A DNA stretch of 64,000 nt from Hygrocybe punicea (GCA_963556145.1 OY744467.1:5332001-5396000), one strand, 5' to 3'; positions 1 through 11,720 are shown, counted from the first letter of the stretch. A program made the numbers and translations. Notes: generated from the letters alone by a model not told the origin.

Positions 1-530
1 GTGAACATGTTCGGTGGATGTTAATCAACCAGTATGATGGGATATATCACACCGAACACATCGAACATGTTCGATGTGTTCGGTGGACATATTTGGTCAA
101 CGTTGGTAAACCAATATAACTAGATATATGCCACCGAACATGTCCACTGAACACATCGAACATGTTCGATGTGTTTGGTGTAGTATATCTAGTTATATTG
201 GTTTACCAACGTTGACCGAACATGTCCACCGAATACATGGAACATGTTTGATGTGTTTGGTGTAGTATATCTAGTTATATTGGTTCAACAACATTGACCG
301 AACATGTCCACTGAACACATGGAACATGTTCGATGTGTTCAGTGTCATATATCTAGTTATATTGGTTTACCAACGTTGACCGAACATGTCCACCGAACAC
401 ATCGAACATGTTCGATGTGTTCGGTGTAGTATATCTAGTCATACCAATTGATGGACATCCACCAAATATGTCCGGTGACCAAACACACCAAACAACATGT
501 TTGGTGTAGTATACCTAGTCCTTCTACATC
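1..530. repeat. 82-bp satellite with palindromic core
   Basis: Direct reading shows a degenerate tandem array. The palindromic core CGAACATGTTCG (or one-base variants) recurs near 62, 157, 240, 322 and 404, so the last four copies are spaced 82 bp apart. Between cores is a conserved segment containing TATATCTAGTTATATTGG and CAACGTTGACCGAACATGTC. The first copy is in the opposite orientation to the rest. No coding potential is seen. The array may extend to the left of the window. Confidence 0.85.
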
Positions 531-774
531 CATCCAACAAGTCAGTATTAGCTTTGGACAACTTCTAAGCTCAAGCCACATCAAAAACATAAACAAATAG
601 ATTTGTTGTTTATGCAAAGAAGCCGAACATGAGGTCGAACATGTAACGATTGATCTGGTCACGTGGTCATGACATCTGTATTCATAGTCTGGAATGTTGA
701 GTAAAAGATCCGCCCTTTTCTTTTGCTCTCAAATCGCCTCACACGTCGACCAAAAAACGTTTATTTCATCTACC

Positions 775-2859
775 ATGTCCTTGCCAGTCATCAAAACCTC
801 GACCCCTGCCATCAATCCTGCGGCCTTCAAGTACTGGCCCGATGCGCCGCCCAAAAAGCTGCAGGAGCTTCATCGCATCTTCCAAATCCAGTACATGGTC
901 CCGCCCAAGATTCCGGCACCCAACAAGGACTCCGGCACCGTTCCCGTCTTTCTCGTAACTTATATGTACTGAAGACTCACCCACACGATGCCACCACCCG
1001 AGGCGAGTTATGGCGCGAAATGCCCGAACGATATGAGGAACCGCTCCGTCGCTTGATTTATCAAATGGATATGTACATCTACGCGACAGCTGCCATCGCA
1101 TACAACAAGGCACCCCACTACTCGCCGGACTACGTCAAAATTGATAAGGAAGGGACCGATTCACTTCGGGATTACCTCAAGTATACCGACACCGTCATGG
1201 ACGAAATTTGGGCAGAAGTCTTGGTGGCGAAATGGGCAAACGAGGTTACCTGTGACTGGCGAAGCAAGATCTTCGACGATTGGCTCCTGAAAGAATTTTA
1301 TGTCGGGAAACATTCTCCATCGGCTTTGATTCAACATAGCGCCGTGAACACCGAGATCAAGCCCGAGGATCTAGGTGAATATATATGCATTTCTGGCCAA
1401 ATGAATTCTCACGTCTGGCATCATAGATTGGGCAAAATACGACGAATCCGTGCCAGCATGGCACAGCGGAACCTCGGCAAATTGGTCGTTTGGTGGGCTT
1501 CTGGATGCCACAAAGCTCGAAATCATCGGTCAGGTTATTGCTTGGTGTAAAGGACATAGTGTCCTTGTCAATGTCGATGTGGCGGTGTGGAGGGACGGAG
1601 TCGGCTGAGGGAACTGGGATGGAATCGAGTGATGATGGTGATGATAATCGCTACAACATGAGATCTGTACTACTAAGGAAATACAACCGTGGGAATCCTA
1701 GTCACGTGACTGTCCAGGTACATCTACTACAGCGGACGATGATGAAGGTGTGATCTAGAATTACATGTGTGATTGTGCTAATGATATAATACATTTGCAG
1801 AGGAGCCAGTTCCCCAGGGCAAGGGCAAGGGCAAAGCCAAGTCAAAATCGGTCAAAAAACAGAAGGCATCTTCTGCTGGTTTGTACAAATTTTCAACCAT
1901 AGTGGTGTATAGATCTATTGAATATTCAGGTGGCGCAGACAATTCGTCCGAGAAGGACAAAAAGAAGCCCAAGCCCAAGCCCAAGTCCAAGCCCAAGTCC
2001 AGTAAGTACTTTCATTGTCTGTGATTGTCATACATGCAAACCCTTCATCATGACAGAGCGCACAATCAAGTCCAAAGCCGAGGATGACGATGAGGGTGAG
2101 TTATTGAATTCCGAATATCAAAATGATGATCCAACACATTTATTCATGTATAGACGACATAAAGATGGAGGAGGACATAGCCCCAGTAAAGAAGCAGCGG
2201 TCTAAGGCCCAAATGCGTACGTTGCTCACCTTGTTATGATTAATGCACTGACATCTCGCAGTCACTGTTGAAATTGGGTCATCGCGCACAACCTGGCAAT
2301 CGGCATCGGAGAAATTGACAATGGAGATTAAGCCACCCATCGCCCCTGAGCCGGATGTTGTGGCACCGGAATCCGCGAAGTTGGACATTTTAGGACCAGA
2401 GTGGGCGGGGTTGTTGGATGTTGATAATGATATAACCATGGACAACGACGACGGACCTCCTGAACCTGAAAAGATGTCTCCCAGCAATGGTCACGAGGAC
2501 AGCGAGATGGCAAAGAGGAGGAAATTGGATGTTGCTTCAGAGCAAGCAGGCATTATTGTAGAGAAGCTCAACCAGGTGAAGCCACCGAAGAAGTCTCTGA
2601 CTCCGGGTATGTATTTCAACATTACATCATAGGCTGTATATATTCCAATTCTGATCTTCTCCATGTCCTAGGATTCCGTCCCAATACACGTGCATCGTCA
2701 CACCACCAGTCATCGACCCCTGCAGAGCCCAGCGCTTCATCAATGGACGTGGATTGGAGCAACATTGTTCCACCTGAAATCCTACTCTCAATTCCTCCGA
2801 GCCAAATGAGGCCTTCATCCCCCAAGCCGTCGACATCCAATCTGGATCCCAGGCCTTAA
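775..2859 (+). CDS. uncharacterised multi-exon protein
   Basis: I do not recognise the family. Starting at the ATG at 775 (MSLPVIKTSTPAINPAAF), a coherent protein can be read through about ten exons joined by 46-85 nt GT-AG introns: 955-1007, 1375-1426, 1547-1592, then further introns near 1667-1701, 1748-1800, 1878-1928, 1998-2056, 2095-2152, 2217-2262 and 2606-2671. It ends at TAA 2857-2859. The N-terminal third is a folded-looking segment rich in W, Y and acidic residues. The middle is a Lys/Pro repeat (KPKPKPKSKPK), followed by an acidic stretch and a basic KRRK motif that could be a nuclear signal. The exon near 1667-1747 is the least certain join. It could be a host gene or a transposon-associated gene. 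No stop or frameshift is needed except possibly at that join. Confidence 0.6.
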
Positions 2860-3899
2860 TTTTAGATGAGTATGTCCTTCTTTTGTGGAGTATTCATTAT
2901 ATTTGTCTAAAAAGACTTTATCCCAGTCGTTGATTTCTGGAAACGTGTGCCCTCAAATGTCCTCCTCATACATCGCTACTATTAACATTTGTACAGTGTC
3001 TATATATGTATTTCTTTTTGCTCTGTTAACAATGGCTTGTGTTACTGTCCTATGACCATAAGAATTGAGCATGATAGTAAGCATTGATACAACGTAAGGC
3101 ATCAATCTTGTTGACTGAAAATCTGTTTGTCTAAAATATATCCTGGTGAATGCATTACTTTCAGTTCAGTCGTACAACCACCTACACACTCAACTTGAGA
3201 AGGACAACCTGAGATGACTCTCATTTGGGCTAACGAAAATTCAAATTGAATATATGTAAGAAACCAGAATCACGAACTTTATAATGAGGATACAATGATA
3301 TAAGAGTAACAAAACCCCCTCGTGTAGTGGAAGATATAACTGTCACTCCAAGGGGAGCTATGACTCTTTGGTACCGGAATAATACAGTATACTTGTGTGG
3401 GAATGATACATACAGCTCCATAAAAATGACAATGTATTTCTGACAAGGATGAAGAACAATGATAATTTCCACGAATTACCAAGCAATTGTCAAATATGCA
3501 CAGTTGTCAAACAGCCTGGTTGTTCAACTTCAATACCTGTTTTGTCTGTTGAGCAAGCTAGAAATAAATATCACTGAGACTCTGAAGATTAAATCCACAA
3601 AATATCTTAAAAGGGGGTACCATTGTTCTTCTCAGTTGGTTTGATCAATGTCTTGTCAGCCAGACCCCTAATAAGATCATAAGGCAGCTATTCATGGTAC
3701 AGATGCATTTTTGGCCTGTATCAAGGCATGTCACGGGAACATGCACATTATGGAATTAAAAAAGTAAACACAGATTTCTAAAGATTCAGGCATGCCTTAT
3801 GGTGTTTTGGGAAGAGCTTACAAATAATATAATGTCATATGATCAATCCCATTGTGTTAATTGTTATTCATGATCTGAACCACTTGACTAGTTAAATAG
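2860..3899. other. intergenic; probably holds the Helitron 5' end
   Basis: AT-rich sequence with no convincing coding region. The 5' terminus of the downstream Helitron should lie here or just beyond, as a TC preceded by A, but I could not identify it from one copy. The sequence up to about 3000 is probably the 3' untranslated region of the upstream gene. Confidence 0.4.
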
Positions 3900-5300
3900 A
3901 TGTACGGGCGGTGTTTCCTCTTACTGTCACAAATCCTCATGAATCCCCACAACATCATCTGTGTCTGCATTGCAGGTTTGACTTATCTACATTTCCTTGC
4001 AAATGCAACATTATTTCCACAACTATGCCAAAATCAACTTATGTATATCTCTCCTGAACCAATTTCCTTGCCTTTGATATTGACCTTGACCCAAGAATTG
4101 GGTGTTTCTCAAAGAAAACTCATAGAACATGAGTTTGCCCCAGATCAGGGCGATACAACAATATTGATTCAAATAAATGCAACACAAAGTGTAAAGTTCA
4201 TTCAAATAACAAAAGTTAACTTGACGATCGATCCATTATACGTTTGGACTACATTTAAAAATAGCGCGGTCAAAATGCAATTACGTTTTATTCAATATGC
4301 CAGAACATATTTCTTACCTCCTAAATATCTCTTTGCTTTGTATTGTCTTCTCAAACCTATCACTGTCCAATGTCGTTGTAAAATGATCAAGGCATTGCTC
4401 ATGCGATTACTATTGAGACAACATCATTTCAGATCATATTTATTTCATTGTATTACTAGTTCTCTAACACATGAAACGTTGTTGTGGATCACACTATGTT
4501 TCATAATACGACATAGTCGTTCCAATATAATTGTGTTCAATTTGAATTTATTCAGAAACCCATTTAAATCATTATATATAAATTCCCTTCATAGATATCA
4601 CTTCATTGGTGGTGGTAAACAAATACCAACATTCAAGTTTAACCTTCTTCAATCTTTCATGCTCCCGTCTAATAATATCAACCATGATTCCGACATGTTA
4701 TTTGAATACGTGGATCATGTTGATCAACAGGCAGCCAACATTGTATATGGAGATAGAAAAAAATATCTGTGGGTCAAAAAGCCTTTGCATGAACTTCTGC
4801 CAAAGTTGACGGTGAAGGATATTGGAGAAATAACGACAATACATGGTATATATTTGTCAAAGACATTATGAAGATTACATGAACAAGATCTATTTGCTGC
4901 ATTAATGAGGCATAATTGTTCAGCCTGTGATACTCATGTTTCTATTTTTCATGTGCATGATATTAAATCACATAAATACCTGTGTAAACAGTGGTACAAA
5001 AGACAACAAATGACAGAAACATATGAGTGCGGAAAAGAAGAAACTCAGACTAAAATGAAAGAAGAATTGGACAACTCAGATGAGCAATCATTTCCTCCTC
5101 CTCCTCCACCATCTATTGAATTGAAGGAAACCATAATCAGCAACTGGTGCAGAGATACATCACCCGAATGTTTTCAAGCAAGTGGGTGTGCCGTGTGTGG
5201 TCAATTGGTTGCATTGAGGAACATGTCTTTATTGTCAAAGACAAAGGTTAATCTGAAAATATTAACTAGAGAAAATATGGGAATCACAAGATGTGAATGA
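3900..5300 (+). pseudogene. N-terminal part of Helitron RepHel ORF, cut by TGA codons
   Basis: These codons are in the same frame as the large downstream ORF. The frame is open from 3900 to TGA 4869-4871, then to TGA 5298-5300, then into the 2074-codon ORF. Coding-like sequence is clear from about 4690 on (for example YLWVKKPLHELLPKLTV). Around 4911-5000 and 5160-5200 there are paired cysteines (CSAC, CAVCG) typical of the Cys-rich N-terminus of fungal Helitron proteins. The part before about 4690 is low-complexity and may be non-coding. Both stops can be explained as TGG to TGA changes. Confidence 0.55.
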
Positions 5301-5327
5301 CATTATTGTTCTGATCCAATAGAGGAT

Positions 5328-8300
5328 ATGAAAGGTCCAGTGCTAGATGAGACATGTAAATGGATATGCAAGCCATGTGTGCTCAGTCTAAACAAAGGCC
5401 AAACTCCCAAATATGCTGTGGCAAATGGACTTTGGATGGGCAGAATTCCTGCACAACTTCAAAATCTAACATTTGCTGAACAACTTTTGATTGCCCGTGT
5501 TTGTCACAACAAATGTATTGTTCGTGTCTCATCTGGGATGCATAAAATGAAAGCAAATGCCATCATATTTCAAAACCCAACACCAAAGATATATCAACGG
5601 TTGCCTCCAACAATTAAAGAACTTGATGAAGTGCTAGCATTCATTTTCACCGGTCCTGCCAAACCAGCTCCAGAAGACATGGAGCGAACACCGTTATTGG
5701 TTCGCCGAAGGCGAGTTTCTGCAGCTTTAGAATGGCTGAAATTGAACCACATGGATTACTATGATTTAGATATCTCCTATGAAAATCTAGCACAATACCC
5801 AGATCATGAAATTCCTGTTGTGATTGCATATCGACCAGCAGACACAAATAAGGAACCGGAAGCCACTAGTGCATTTGACAATGAAGAGGAAGATGGTGTG
5901 GAAGATGGGCCTTGTCCCTTTGTTGTTAGTGGAGTAACCGGTGAAAATCTAGATATTACAAGTCCAAAGGCATTAATAGCTAGAGTGACAAAGCACTTGA
6001 TAGATGACCATGGTGGTGTTCTTGCCATAAGCCATGCTAGAAATCCAGAATCATTCTTTAATAATCCTCAGTTATATCCTATGATGTTCCCCTGCCTATT
6101 TCCATATGGCTTGGGTGGTATTAGCAGCATTGACAAAGATGTTTTAAGCATCAGTGATATGATGCATAAAAGGCATCTTCTGATGTACCATGACAAAAGA
6201 TTTCAAACTGATCCCTATTTCCCACTGATTGCATTCAATCAGGAACAGATTAAAGACAGTACAACAGGTGGATATCTGTTGACTAATAAACATAATTTCA
6301 ATGATATTGCAGATCGCTTGATGAATATCAATACAGCTGTTTTAGATGATCTCTCTAAAAGACTGTCTAGAGGTGATAGAGTCAAACCAGATACCCCTGA
6401 AGAAAAAGCATGTTATAGGCTTATATCAGACTTGGATCATGTAGCTGGTCAGGTCAAAGGTTCAATTACTAACAAGAAATACATGCGAAATGAGATTTGG
6501 TCTCTGATATCCTATATTGGTGCTCTGACTTGGTTTATCACTTTTGCACCTGCAGACATCAATCACCCACTATGCTTATATTATGCTGACAACAAAGAAA
6601 TGTTTTATCCTAAACTACGTCTACCCCAGGATTGTTACAAACTAATCGCAAATAATCCAGTTGCTGGAGCCCGCTTCTTTCACTTCACTACTGAAATGTT
6701 CATCAAACATATATTAGGAATAAATGAATCTCATCCTGGCCTGTTCGGAAACACATCAGGTTATTATGCAATGGTAGAGGAACAAGGATGTCTTACCTTG
6801 CATCTTCATATGCTGTTGTGGATAAAGGGATGCCTTACACCTCAGGAAATACATGACAAAATTATGGGTGAAAATTCTGACTTTCAGAAAAGATTAGTGC
6901 AATACTTGGAAAGTTTGTGTGTAGGACAATTCATGACAGGTTCTAAAGATGAGGTATCACAGAAGATGGAACAGACAATGTCGAAGCCTGAATATCAACC
7001 ACTGACATGTGTCCTGCCAGATCCACCATCATATAATTGTTCCATGAATTGTCAATATCACGACAAAAGATCAACATGGTGGCAAAGGTTTCAAGATGTT
7101 GTAGACGATCTTTTATTGCGATCAAATGTACATAACAGGCATGACAGCAAAAAAAAGCCATATTGTCTTAATTCGAAAGGTGAATGTAAACAACGATTTC
7201 CCCATGATATCTTTCAACAAACTTTTGTAGAACCTAACACTGGTGCTCTCAACCTCAAGCATGGTGAACCTTGGATGAACACAGTGACACCTGAAGTTAC
7301 ATATATGCTACGATGCAATTCTGATGTGACCAGCTTATTATCAGGTACTGCTATAAAGGCCATAGTTGCATACATAACAGATTATATTACAAAATTCTCC
7401 TTGAAGACCTATAGCATTTTTGAAGTGATAAAAAGTATTTTTGATAAGAATTCTGAAATGATTGGTGGCGACCTGAAAAGAAAAGACAAAGTCAGAAAAC
7501 TGTTTACACAAATAGTCAATTCACTCACCTCCAAAATGGAAATTGGTGCTCCAATGGCTTCATTATATGTGCTTGGAAATCCTGATCACTACACCAGTCA
7601 TAAATTTGTGCCATTCTTTTGGAGATCTTATGTTAAAGAGGTTATCAGTGTATGGTCTGATGAAGAAATTGCTAATATATGTGAAGACCAAAATAATGCA
7701 CAAAAGGTTGTTATTGGTAAGAATAATGGCGCATACATTGGACTTTCCAAAGTAAATAATTATATGTTCAGACCAGCCTTGTATGATAATGTATCACTGT
7801 ATGACTGGATACGTCTTGCCACTATGGAACCAAATAAAAGATGCACCAAAACAAAAAGCAAAAGGGCCAGAAAAGACCCCATGCAAAACCATATTTTGGA
7901 CAATCTAGGCTGTGATGATTTTTCTGACTCTTTCACTGAACCTACTAATGTTGACGACTCCAGTGATGACAACTTGTCTGATGTCATTGATAATGATATA
8001 CTCATGGAGATAGATGAAATTCCAAAACCTGATGGTTTGAATAGAAATGCAGGCACAGAAATAGCTGATAAAACAAATGAAGGTGATGTTAATAAATTGA
8101 CAAAAAATGAAAATGATTATATTTTACATCCCAATCATCCACAATATCTCACCCACCATGCCAAAATGAAAGGAAATGATCCTTTCATAGTTCCTAATTT
8201 TATTCCAAACACTTTGCCAAGGGCTGACCGTGGTGATCGAGAATATTATTGCTGTACAATGTTAACATTTTTCAAGCCATGGAGAAGTGGCAAGGAACTC

Positions 8301-11300
8301 AAATGTAAATTACAAACATGGGATAATGCTTTCATAGACCATGAGTTTTCTAAAAGAGAGCTGGAGATCATGAAATACTTTGGTTTACGATATGAGTGTC
8401 TAGATGCAAGAGATGATTTCTCTGCTAAACGTCGAAAGAATAATACTGAAGATATAAGGTATTCATGGGCAACTTCAAACAATCTTGATGAACTGGATGA
8501 CATGCACAATGCTGAATTAGCCGTTAATGGTGATGACTTCAACAATAATATTGGTGAAGACAATAATGACACAGAAATACTTCTGAAACTTGGCCATAAA
8601 GGACAAAAGAGGAAGTATCAAATGCTAATAGCTGAAAGAACTTTGAAAAGGTCAGGTTGGCTGGATGATTGTATTGATGGTACCCCAGATATAGGACCAT
8701 TGATACCTATAGAACCACCTGTAGTACAATCAGCAAAATTGTGGAGAACTGCAGTCCTTGCAAAGAAAAAGGAAATCATCGATGACAGAAATAAAAATTT
8801 ACCAACAAAATCAGCAACCATAGATAAATTGGGAAATTTTCAATATAATAATGTCAAGATAGTGGACGCAGCATACATCAACCATATGTTTATTCCTGCA
8901 AACAGAGCTGATCGTCATCTTATTGATGTAACTATCAATGATTACAAGTTGAACACTGACCAAAAGAGAGCATTTCATATCATTGCCAATCACTCTACCT
9001 TGATTAACAGTTCTGATAAGCTACGCATATATCTTGGTGGGATGGCAGGCACAGGGAAATCACAAGTCATCAAAGCATTGACTAGTTTCTTTGGTAAACA
9101 CAATGAAAATCATTGGTTTGTGGTTCTTGCACCAACTGGTGGTGCTGCTGCCCTTGTAAATGGATCTACATATCACTCCATTCTTGGAATTAATCAGGGA
9201 GGATCATCTCGTTCCCTTGCACAAGTTTGTGCCAATCTTGATGGTGTGGATTACATTTTCATTGATGAGGTGTCAATGTTATCTTGCAGAGATATGTATA
9301 AAATCAGTGCTCAGTGTGCAAAAGCACGTGGTGTTTATGATGAACCCTTTGGTGGCATTAATATGATATTTGCAGGAGATTTTGGCCAACTTCCACCAGC
9401 TATGAGTGGTGCTCCTTTGTACTCCAGAACCGTTGGTGTCCAAATCAATTCCAGTCAAACTATACCAAATCAGGAAGCTGCTATAGGCAAAGCTCTTTGG
9501 CATCAGATTACAACAGTTGTTATATTACGTGAAAATATGAGACAAACCAATCAGTCAAAAGAAGATGTCCAACTGAGACAGGCATTGGAAAACATGAGAT
9601 ACAAAGCATGTACTCAAGAAGATATTGCATTTCTTCGTACCCGCATCGCAGGAAAAGGTCCAAATGATCCAAAATTAGCCCTAAAGAAATTCAGGAATGT
9701 ATCAGTTGTAACTGCATTGAATGCACAAAAAGACAAAATCAATGAACTTGGTATTCAACGTTTTGCTGCTGAAAATAAAAGACCATTAACATCATTCTAT
9801 TCCATAGACAGATGGAATGATCCTACTAATTCCAATAGCAAAAGAAAATCTCATCACATGTCAACAATTTTGGATCCTATTCGACACACAAAGATATTGG
9901 AACCTTCACTCCAAAAGCTACTTTGGAGCCAACCACATGCATCATCCTCTGATCATATACCAGGAAGATTGGACTTATGTGTAGGCATGCCTGTGATGCT
10001 GAGAAACAATGATGCGACGGAGTGCTGCATTACCAAAGGAGCAGAGGGCATGGTTGTGGGTTGGCAGAGTGCAATAGGTCCAGAACAACAAACTGTACTG
10101 GACACTTTATTTGTCAGATTATTGAATCCTCCAAAAGAAATTAACATAGAAGGACTTCCTGAAAATGTGGTGCCGATTACAAAACATGTCACTTCCACCA
10201 TGTGCTCATTACCCAATGATGATGTGATATCTTTGTCAAGAGAACAAGTGTTGGTACTACCTAATTTTGCAATGACTGATTATGCATGTCTAGGATGTAC
10301 TTGTCCTAACAATGTAGTTGACCTCAGTAGTTGTAGAAACCACCAATCCTATTATACTTGCTTATCAAGAAGTGCTTCTGCAGCAGGAACTATCATCATG
10401 CAAGGCTTTGATCCTAAAGTAATTACAGGTGGTGCTTCTGGATATCTCAGGCAAGAATTCAGGGAATTAGAACTGCTTGATGAGATTACCAAACTGAAAT
10501 ATCAAGGACTCTTACCAGACCATGTCAAGGGAGATCAGCGAAATTCTATCATTGATCAATTTAGAAAATGGAAAGGAAAGTCATATATTCCAAAAAACAT
10601 TCATCATGCTATTGCATGGAAAGCCACGGAGCAACTAAATCAATACACAACACAGCCCTCTCCATGGCAATTAATTAAACCTATGAACAAAAATCAAAAG
10701 GCAGATTTCAGAAACCTCAACTTTGTTCCTGCAAAAGGAACTGTTCCAGTCACTGTTGCTCATAAAAATTCCACAGCCAATGTATTGCAAAATAAAAAAC
10801 GAAAATTAGAACAACTTGTAAGTTCATCTTCCATAGTGAAAAAAAGACAAAAAACAAGTACTATTGAATTAAATGAACCAAAAGGGTTTATATGGGATGC
10901 GCAAGATTGGAGCTGTGCTTACGATTCACTCTTTACAATACTACTAGCAATATGGAATGAAGATCCATCAAGTTGGAACAAAAGATTCAATAGCATCAAT
11001 GAAATATTAAAGATTTTGAGCTTAGGATTCAAACGATCCAAGAATCACACAACAGATTTAGAAACAGTTAGAAATACAATCAGACATTTATTGCATCAAG
11101 ATAAACCTGTAATATTTCCTTATGGTCAAGTTGGCATTTCCATAAGTGATTTGGCCCATTATATAATGAAAGCAAATGAACCAATGACTTCAACTTGTCT
11201 TAAATGTATGAATTGTGAAAACATAACCATTCTGGAAAATGATAGATGTGATGCCATCTTTCATTGTTCATATTCATTTTCTGGAACAATCTCAGCATGT

Positions 11301-11552
11301 CTTGCTCAAATCGTAGTTGATAGACAACGGCACAAATGTCAATTGTGTTGGGGAGAGATTACTAAATTTATTGCATTTAACAAAATTCCACCTCTAATCA
11401 TGTTTACAGTTGACTCTATTGAGAATTTAATAATTAGCCAAGCTATAAACTTGTCAATTGATGACATATCCACTGCTTACACATTGAGAGGAATTGTGTA
11501 CTTTGGTAATATACATTTTACTGCACGCATATTCATCAACAGGATAGTATGA
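5328..11552 (+). CDS. Helitron RepHel protein with C-terminal USP-like peptidase domain
   Basis: Long uninterrupted ORF of 2074 codons. In order: a DUF6570-like N-terminal region (about residues 10-100); a Helitron_like_N/Rep domain with the HUH-type motif HLHMLLW (about residue 492) and the two-tyrosine motif YITDYITK (about 680); an acidic low-complexity linker (about 860-950); and a Pif1-type SF1B helicase with Walker A GGMAGTGKS (about 1237), Walker B IFIDEVSML (about 1310) and AGDFGQLPP (about 1350). The C-terminus has a cysteine-peptidase-like module: WDAQDWSCAYDS (Cys about 1863), zinc-ribbon-like CLKCMNC and KCQLC pairs, and GNIHFTARI (His about 2062). Known role: nicking, unwinding and strand transfer of the Helitron. 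The stop at 11550-11552 appears premature; the frame continues to TAA 11676-11678. Whether the protein is active is unknown. Confidence 0.88.
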   Translation: MKGPVLDETCKWICKPCVLSLNKGQTPKYAVANGLWMGRIPAQLQNLTFAEQLLIARVCHNKCIVRVSSGMHKMKANAIIFQNPTPKIYQRLPPTIKELDEVLAFIFTGPAKPAPEDMERTPLLVRRRRVSAALEWLKLNHMDYYDLDISYENLAQYPDHEIPVVIAYRPADTNKEPEATSAFDNEEEDGVEDGPCPFVVSGVTGENLDITSPKALIARVTKHLIDDHGGVLAISHARNPESFFNNPQLYPMMFPCLFPYGLGGISSIDKDVLSISDMMHKRHLLMYHDKRFQTDPYFPLIAFNQEQIKDSTTGGYLLTNKHNFNDIADRLMNINTAVLDDLSKRLSRGDRVKPDTPEEKACYRLISDLDHVAGQVKGSITNKKYMRNEIWSLISYIGALTWFITFAPADINHPLCLYYADNKEMFYPKLRLPQDCYKLIANNPVAGARFFHFTTEMFIKHILGINESHPGLFGNTSGYYAMVEEQGCLTLHLHMLLWIKGCLTPQEIHDKIMGENSDFQKRLVQYLESLCVGQFMTGSKDEVSQKMEQTMSKPEYQPLTCVLPDPPSYNCSMNCQYHDKRSTWWQRFQDVVDDLLLRSNVHNRHDSKKKPYCLNSKGECKQRFPHDIFQQTFVEPNTGALNLKHGEPWMNTVTPEVTYMLRCNSDVTSLLSGTAIKAIVAYITDYITKFSLKTYSIFEVIKSIFDKNSEMIGGDLKRKDKVRKLFTQIVNSLTSKMEIGAPMASLYVLGNPDHYTSHKFVPFFWRSYVKEVISVWSDEEIANICEDQNNAQKVVIGKNNGAYIGLSKVNNYMFRPALYDNVSLYDWIRLATMEPNKRCTKTKSKRARKDPMQNHILDNLGCDDFSDSFTEPTNVDDSSDDNLSDVIDNDILMEIDEIPKPDGLNRNAGTEIADKTNEGDVNKLTKNENDYILHPNHPQYLTHHAKMKGNDPFIVPNFIPNTLPRADRGDREYYCCTMLTFFKPWRSGKELKCKLQTWDNAFIDHEFSKRELEIMKYFGLRYECLDARDDFSAKRRKNNTEDIRYSWATSNNLDELDDMHNAELAVNGDDFNNNIGEDNNDTEILLKLGHKGQKRKYQMLIAERTLKRSGWLDDCIDGTPDIGPLIPIEPPVVQSAKLWRTAVLAKKKEIIDDRNKNLPTKSATIDKLGNFQYNNVKIVDAAYINHMFIPANRADRHLIDVTINDYKLNTDQKRAFHIIANHSTLINSSDKLRIYLGGMAGTGKSQVIKALTSFFGKHNENHWFVVLAPTGGAAALVNGSTYHSILGINQGGSSRSLAQVCANLDGVDYIFIDEVSMLSCRDMYKISAQCAKARGVYDEPFGGINMIFAGDFGQLPPAMSGAPLYSRTVGVQINSSQTIPNQEAAIGKALWHQITTVVILRENMRQTNQSKEDVQLRQALENMRYKACTQEDIAFLRTRIAGKGPNDPKLALKKFRNVSVVTALNAQKDKINELGIQRFAAENKRPLTSFYSIDRWNDPTNSNSKRKSHHMSTILDPIRHTKILEPSLQKLLWSQPHASSSDHIPGRLDLCVGMPVMLRNNDATECCITKGAEGMVVGWQSAIGPEQQTVLDTLFVRLLNPPKEINIEGLPENVVPITKHVTSTMCSLPNDDVISLSREQVLVLPNFAMTDYACLGCTCPNNVVDLSSCRNHQSYYTCLSRSASAAGTIIMQGFDPKVITGGASGYLRQEFRELELLDEITKLKYQGLLPDHVKGDQRNSIIDQFRKWKGKSYIPKNIHHAIAWKATEQLNQYTTQPSPWQLIKPMNKNQKADFRNLNFVPAKGTVPVTVAHKNSTANVLQNKKRKLEQLVSSSSIVKKRQKTSTIELNEPKGFIWDAQDWSCAYDSLFTILLAIWNEDPSSWNKRFNSINEILKILSLGFKRSKNHTTDLETVRNTIRHLLHQDKPVIFPYGQVGISISDLAHYIMKANEPMTSTCLKCMNCENITILENDRCDAIFHCSYSFSGTISACLAQIVVDRQRHKCQLCWGEITKFIAFNKIPPLIMFTVDSIENLIISQAINLSIDDISTAYTLRGIVYFGNIHFTARIFINRIV

Positions 11553-11678
11553 TTTCATGATGGTATGTCAACAAGATCATTTTGCATTAATGAAGGCGAT
11601 ATAGATGACTTTTCAAATATTGATTTATTGTCATGTAATGGTAATAATGCTGTACTTTTTATATATGCTCAATTTTAA
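11553..11678 (+). pseudogene. C-terminal tail of the Helitron protein after an in-frame TGA
   Basis: The 41 codons after TGA 11550-11552 read FHDGM... and finish ...NAVLFIYAQF before TAA. In ubiquitin-specific proteases the catalytic His is followed by W-x-x-D/N and then a conserved ..A-Y-x-L-F-Y tail. A Trp in place of the TGA would give W-F-H-D and the ending AVLFIYAQF, so this segment completes the domain. This is inference from motif order, not alignment. Confidence 0.55.
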
Positions 11679-11720
11679 TATTTGTTCTCATTGCTAAAAA
11701 GAAAAAGGGACGAGTAACCT

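Noticed and set aside
723..1550. Unspliced 275-codon ORF at the start of the first gene
   Set aside because: Its first part is out of frame with the better protein starting at 775; a 53-nt intron (955-1007) joins the two coherent pieces.
2999..3008. TCTATATATG as the Helitron 5' end
   Set aside because: The preceding base is G, not the expected A, and there is no second copy in the window to confirm a boundary.
4869..11552. TGA reassigned to Trp in this genome
   Set aside because: Host genes in the same window end in TGA (bleomycin hydrolase and bS6m) and use TGG for Trp, so a changed nuclear code is not supported.
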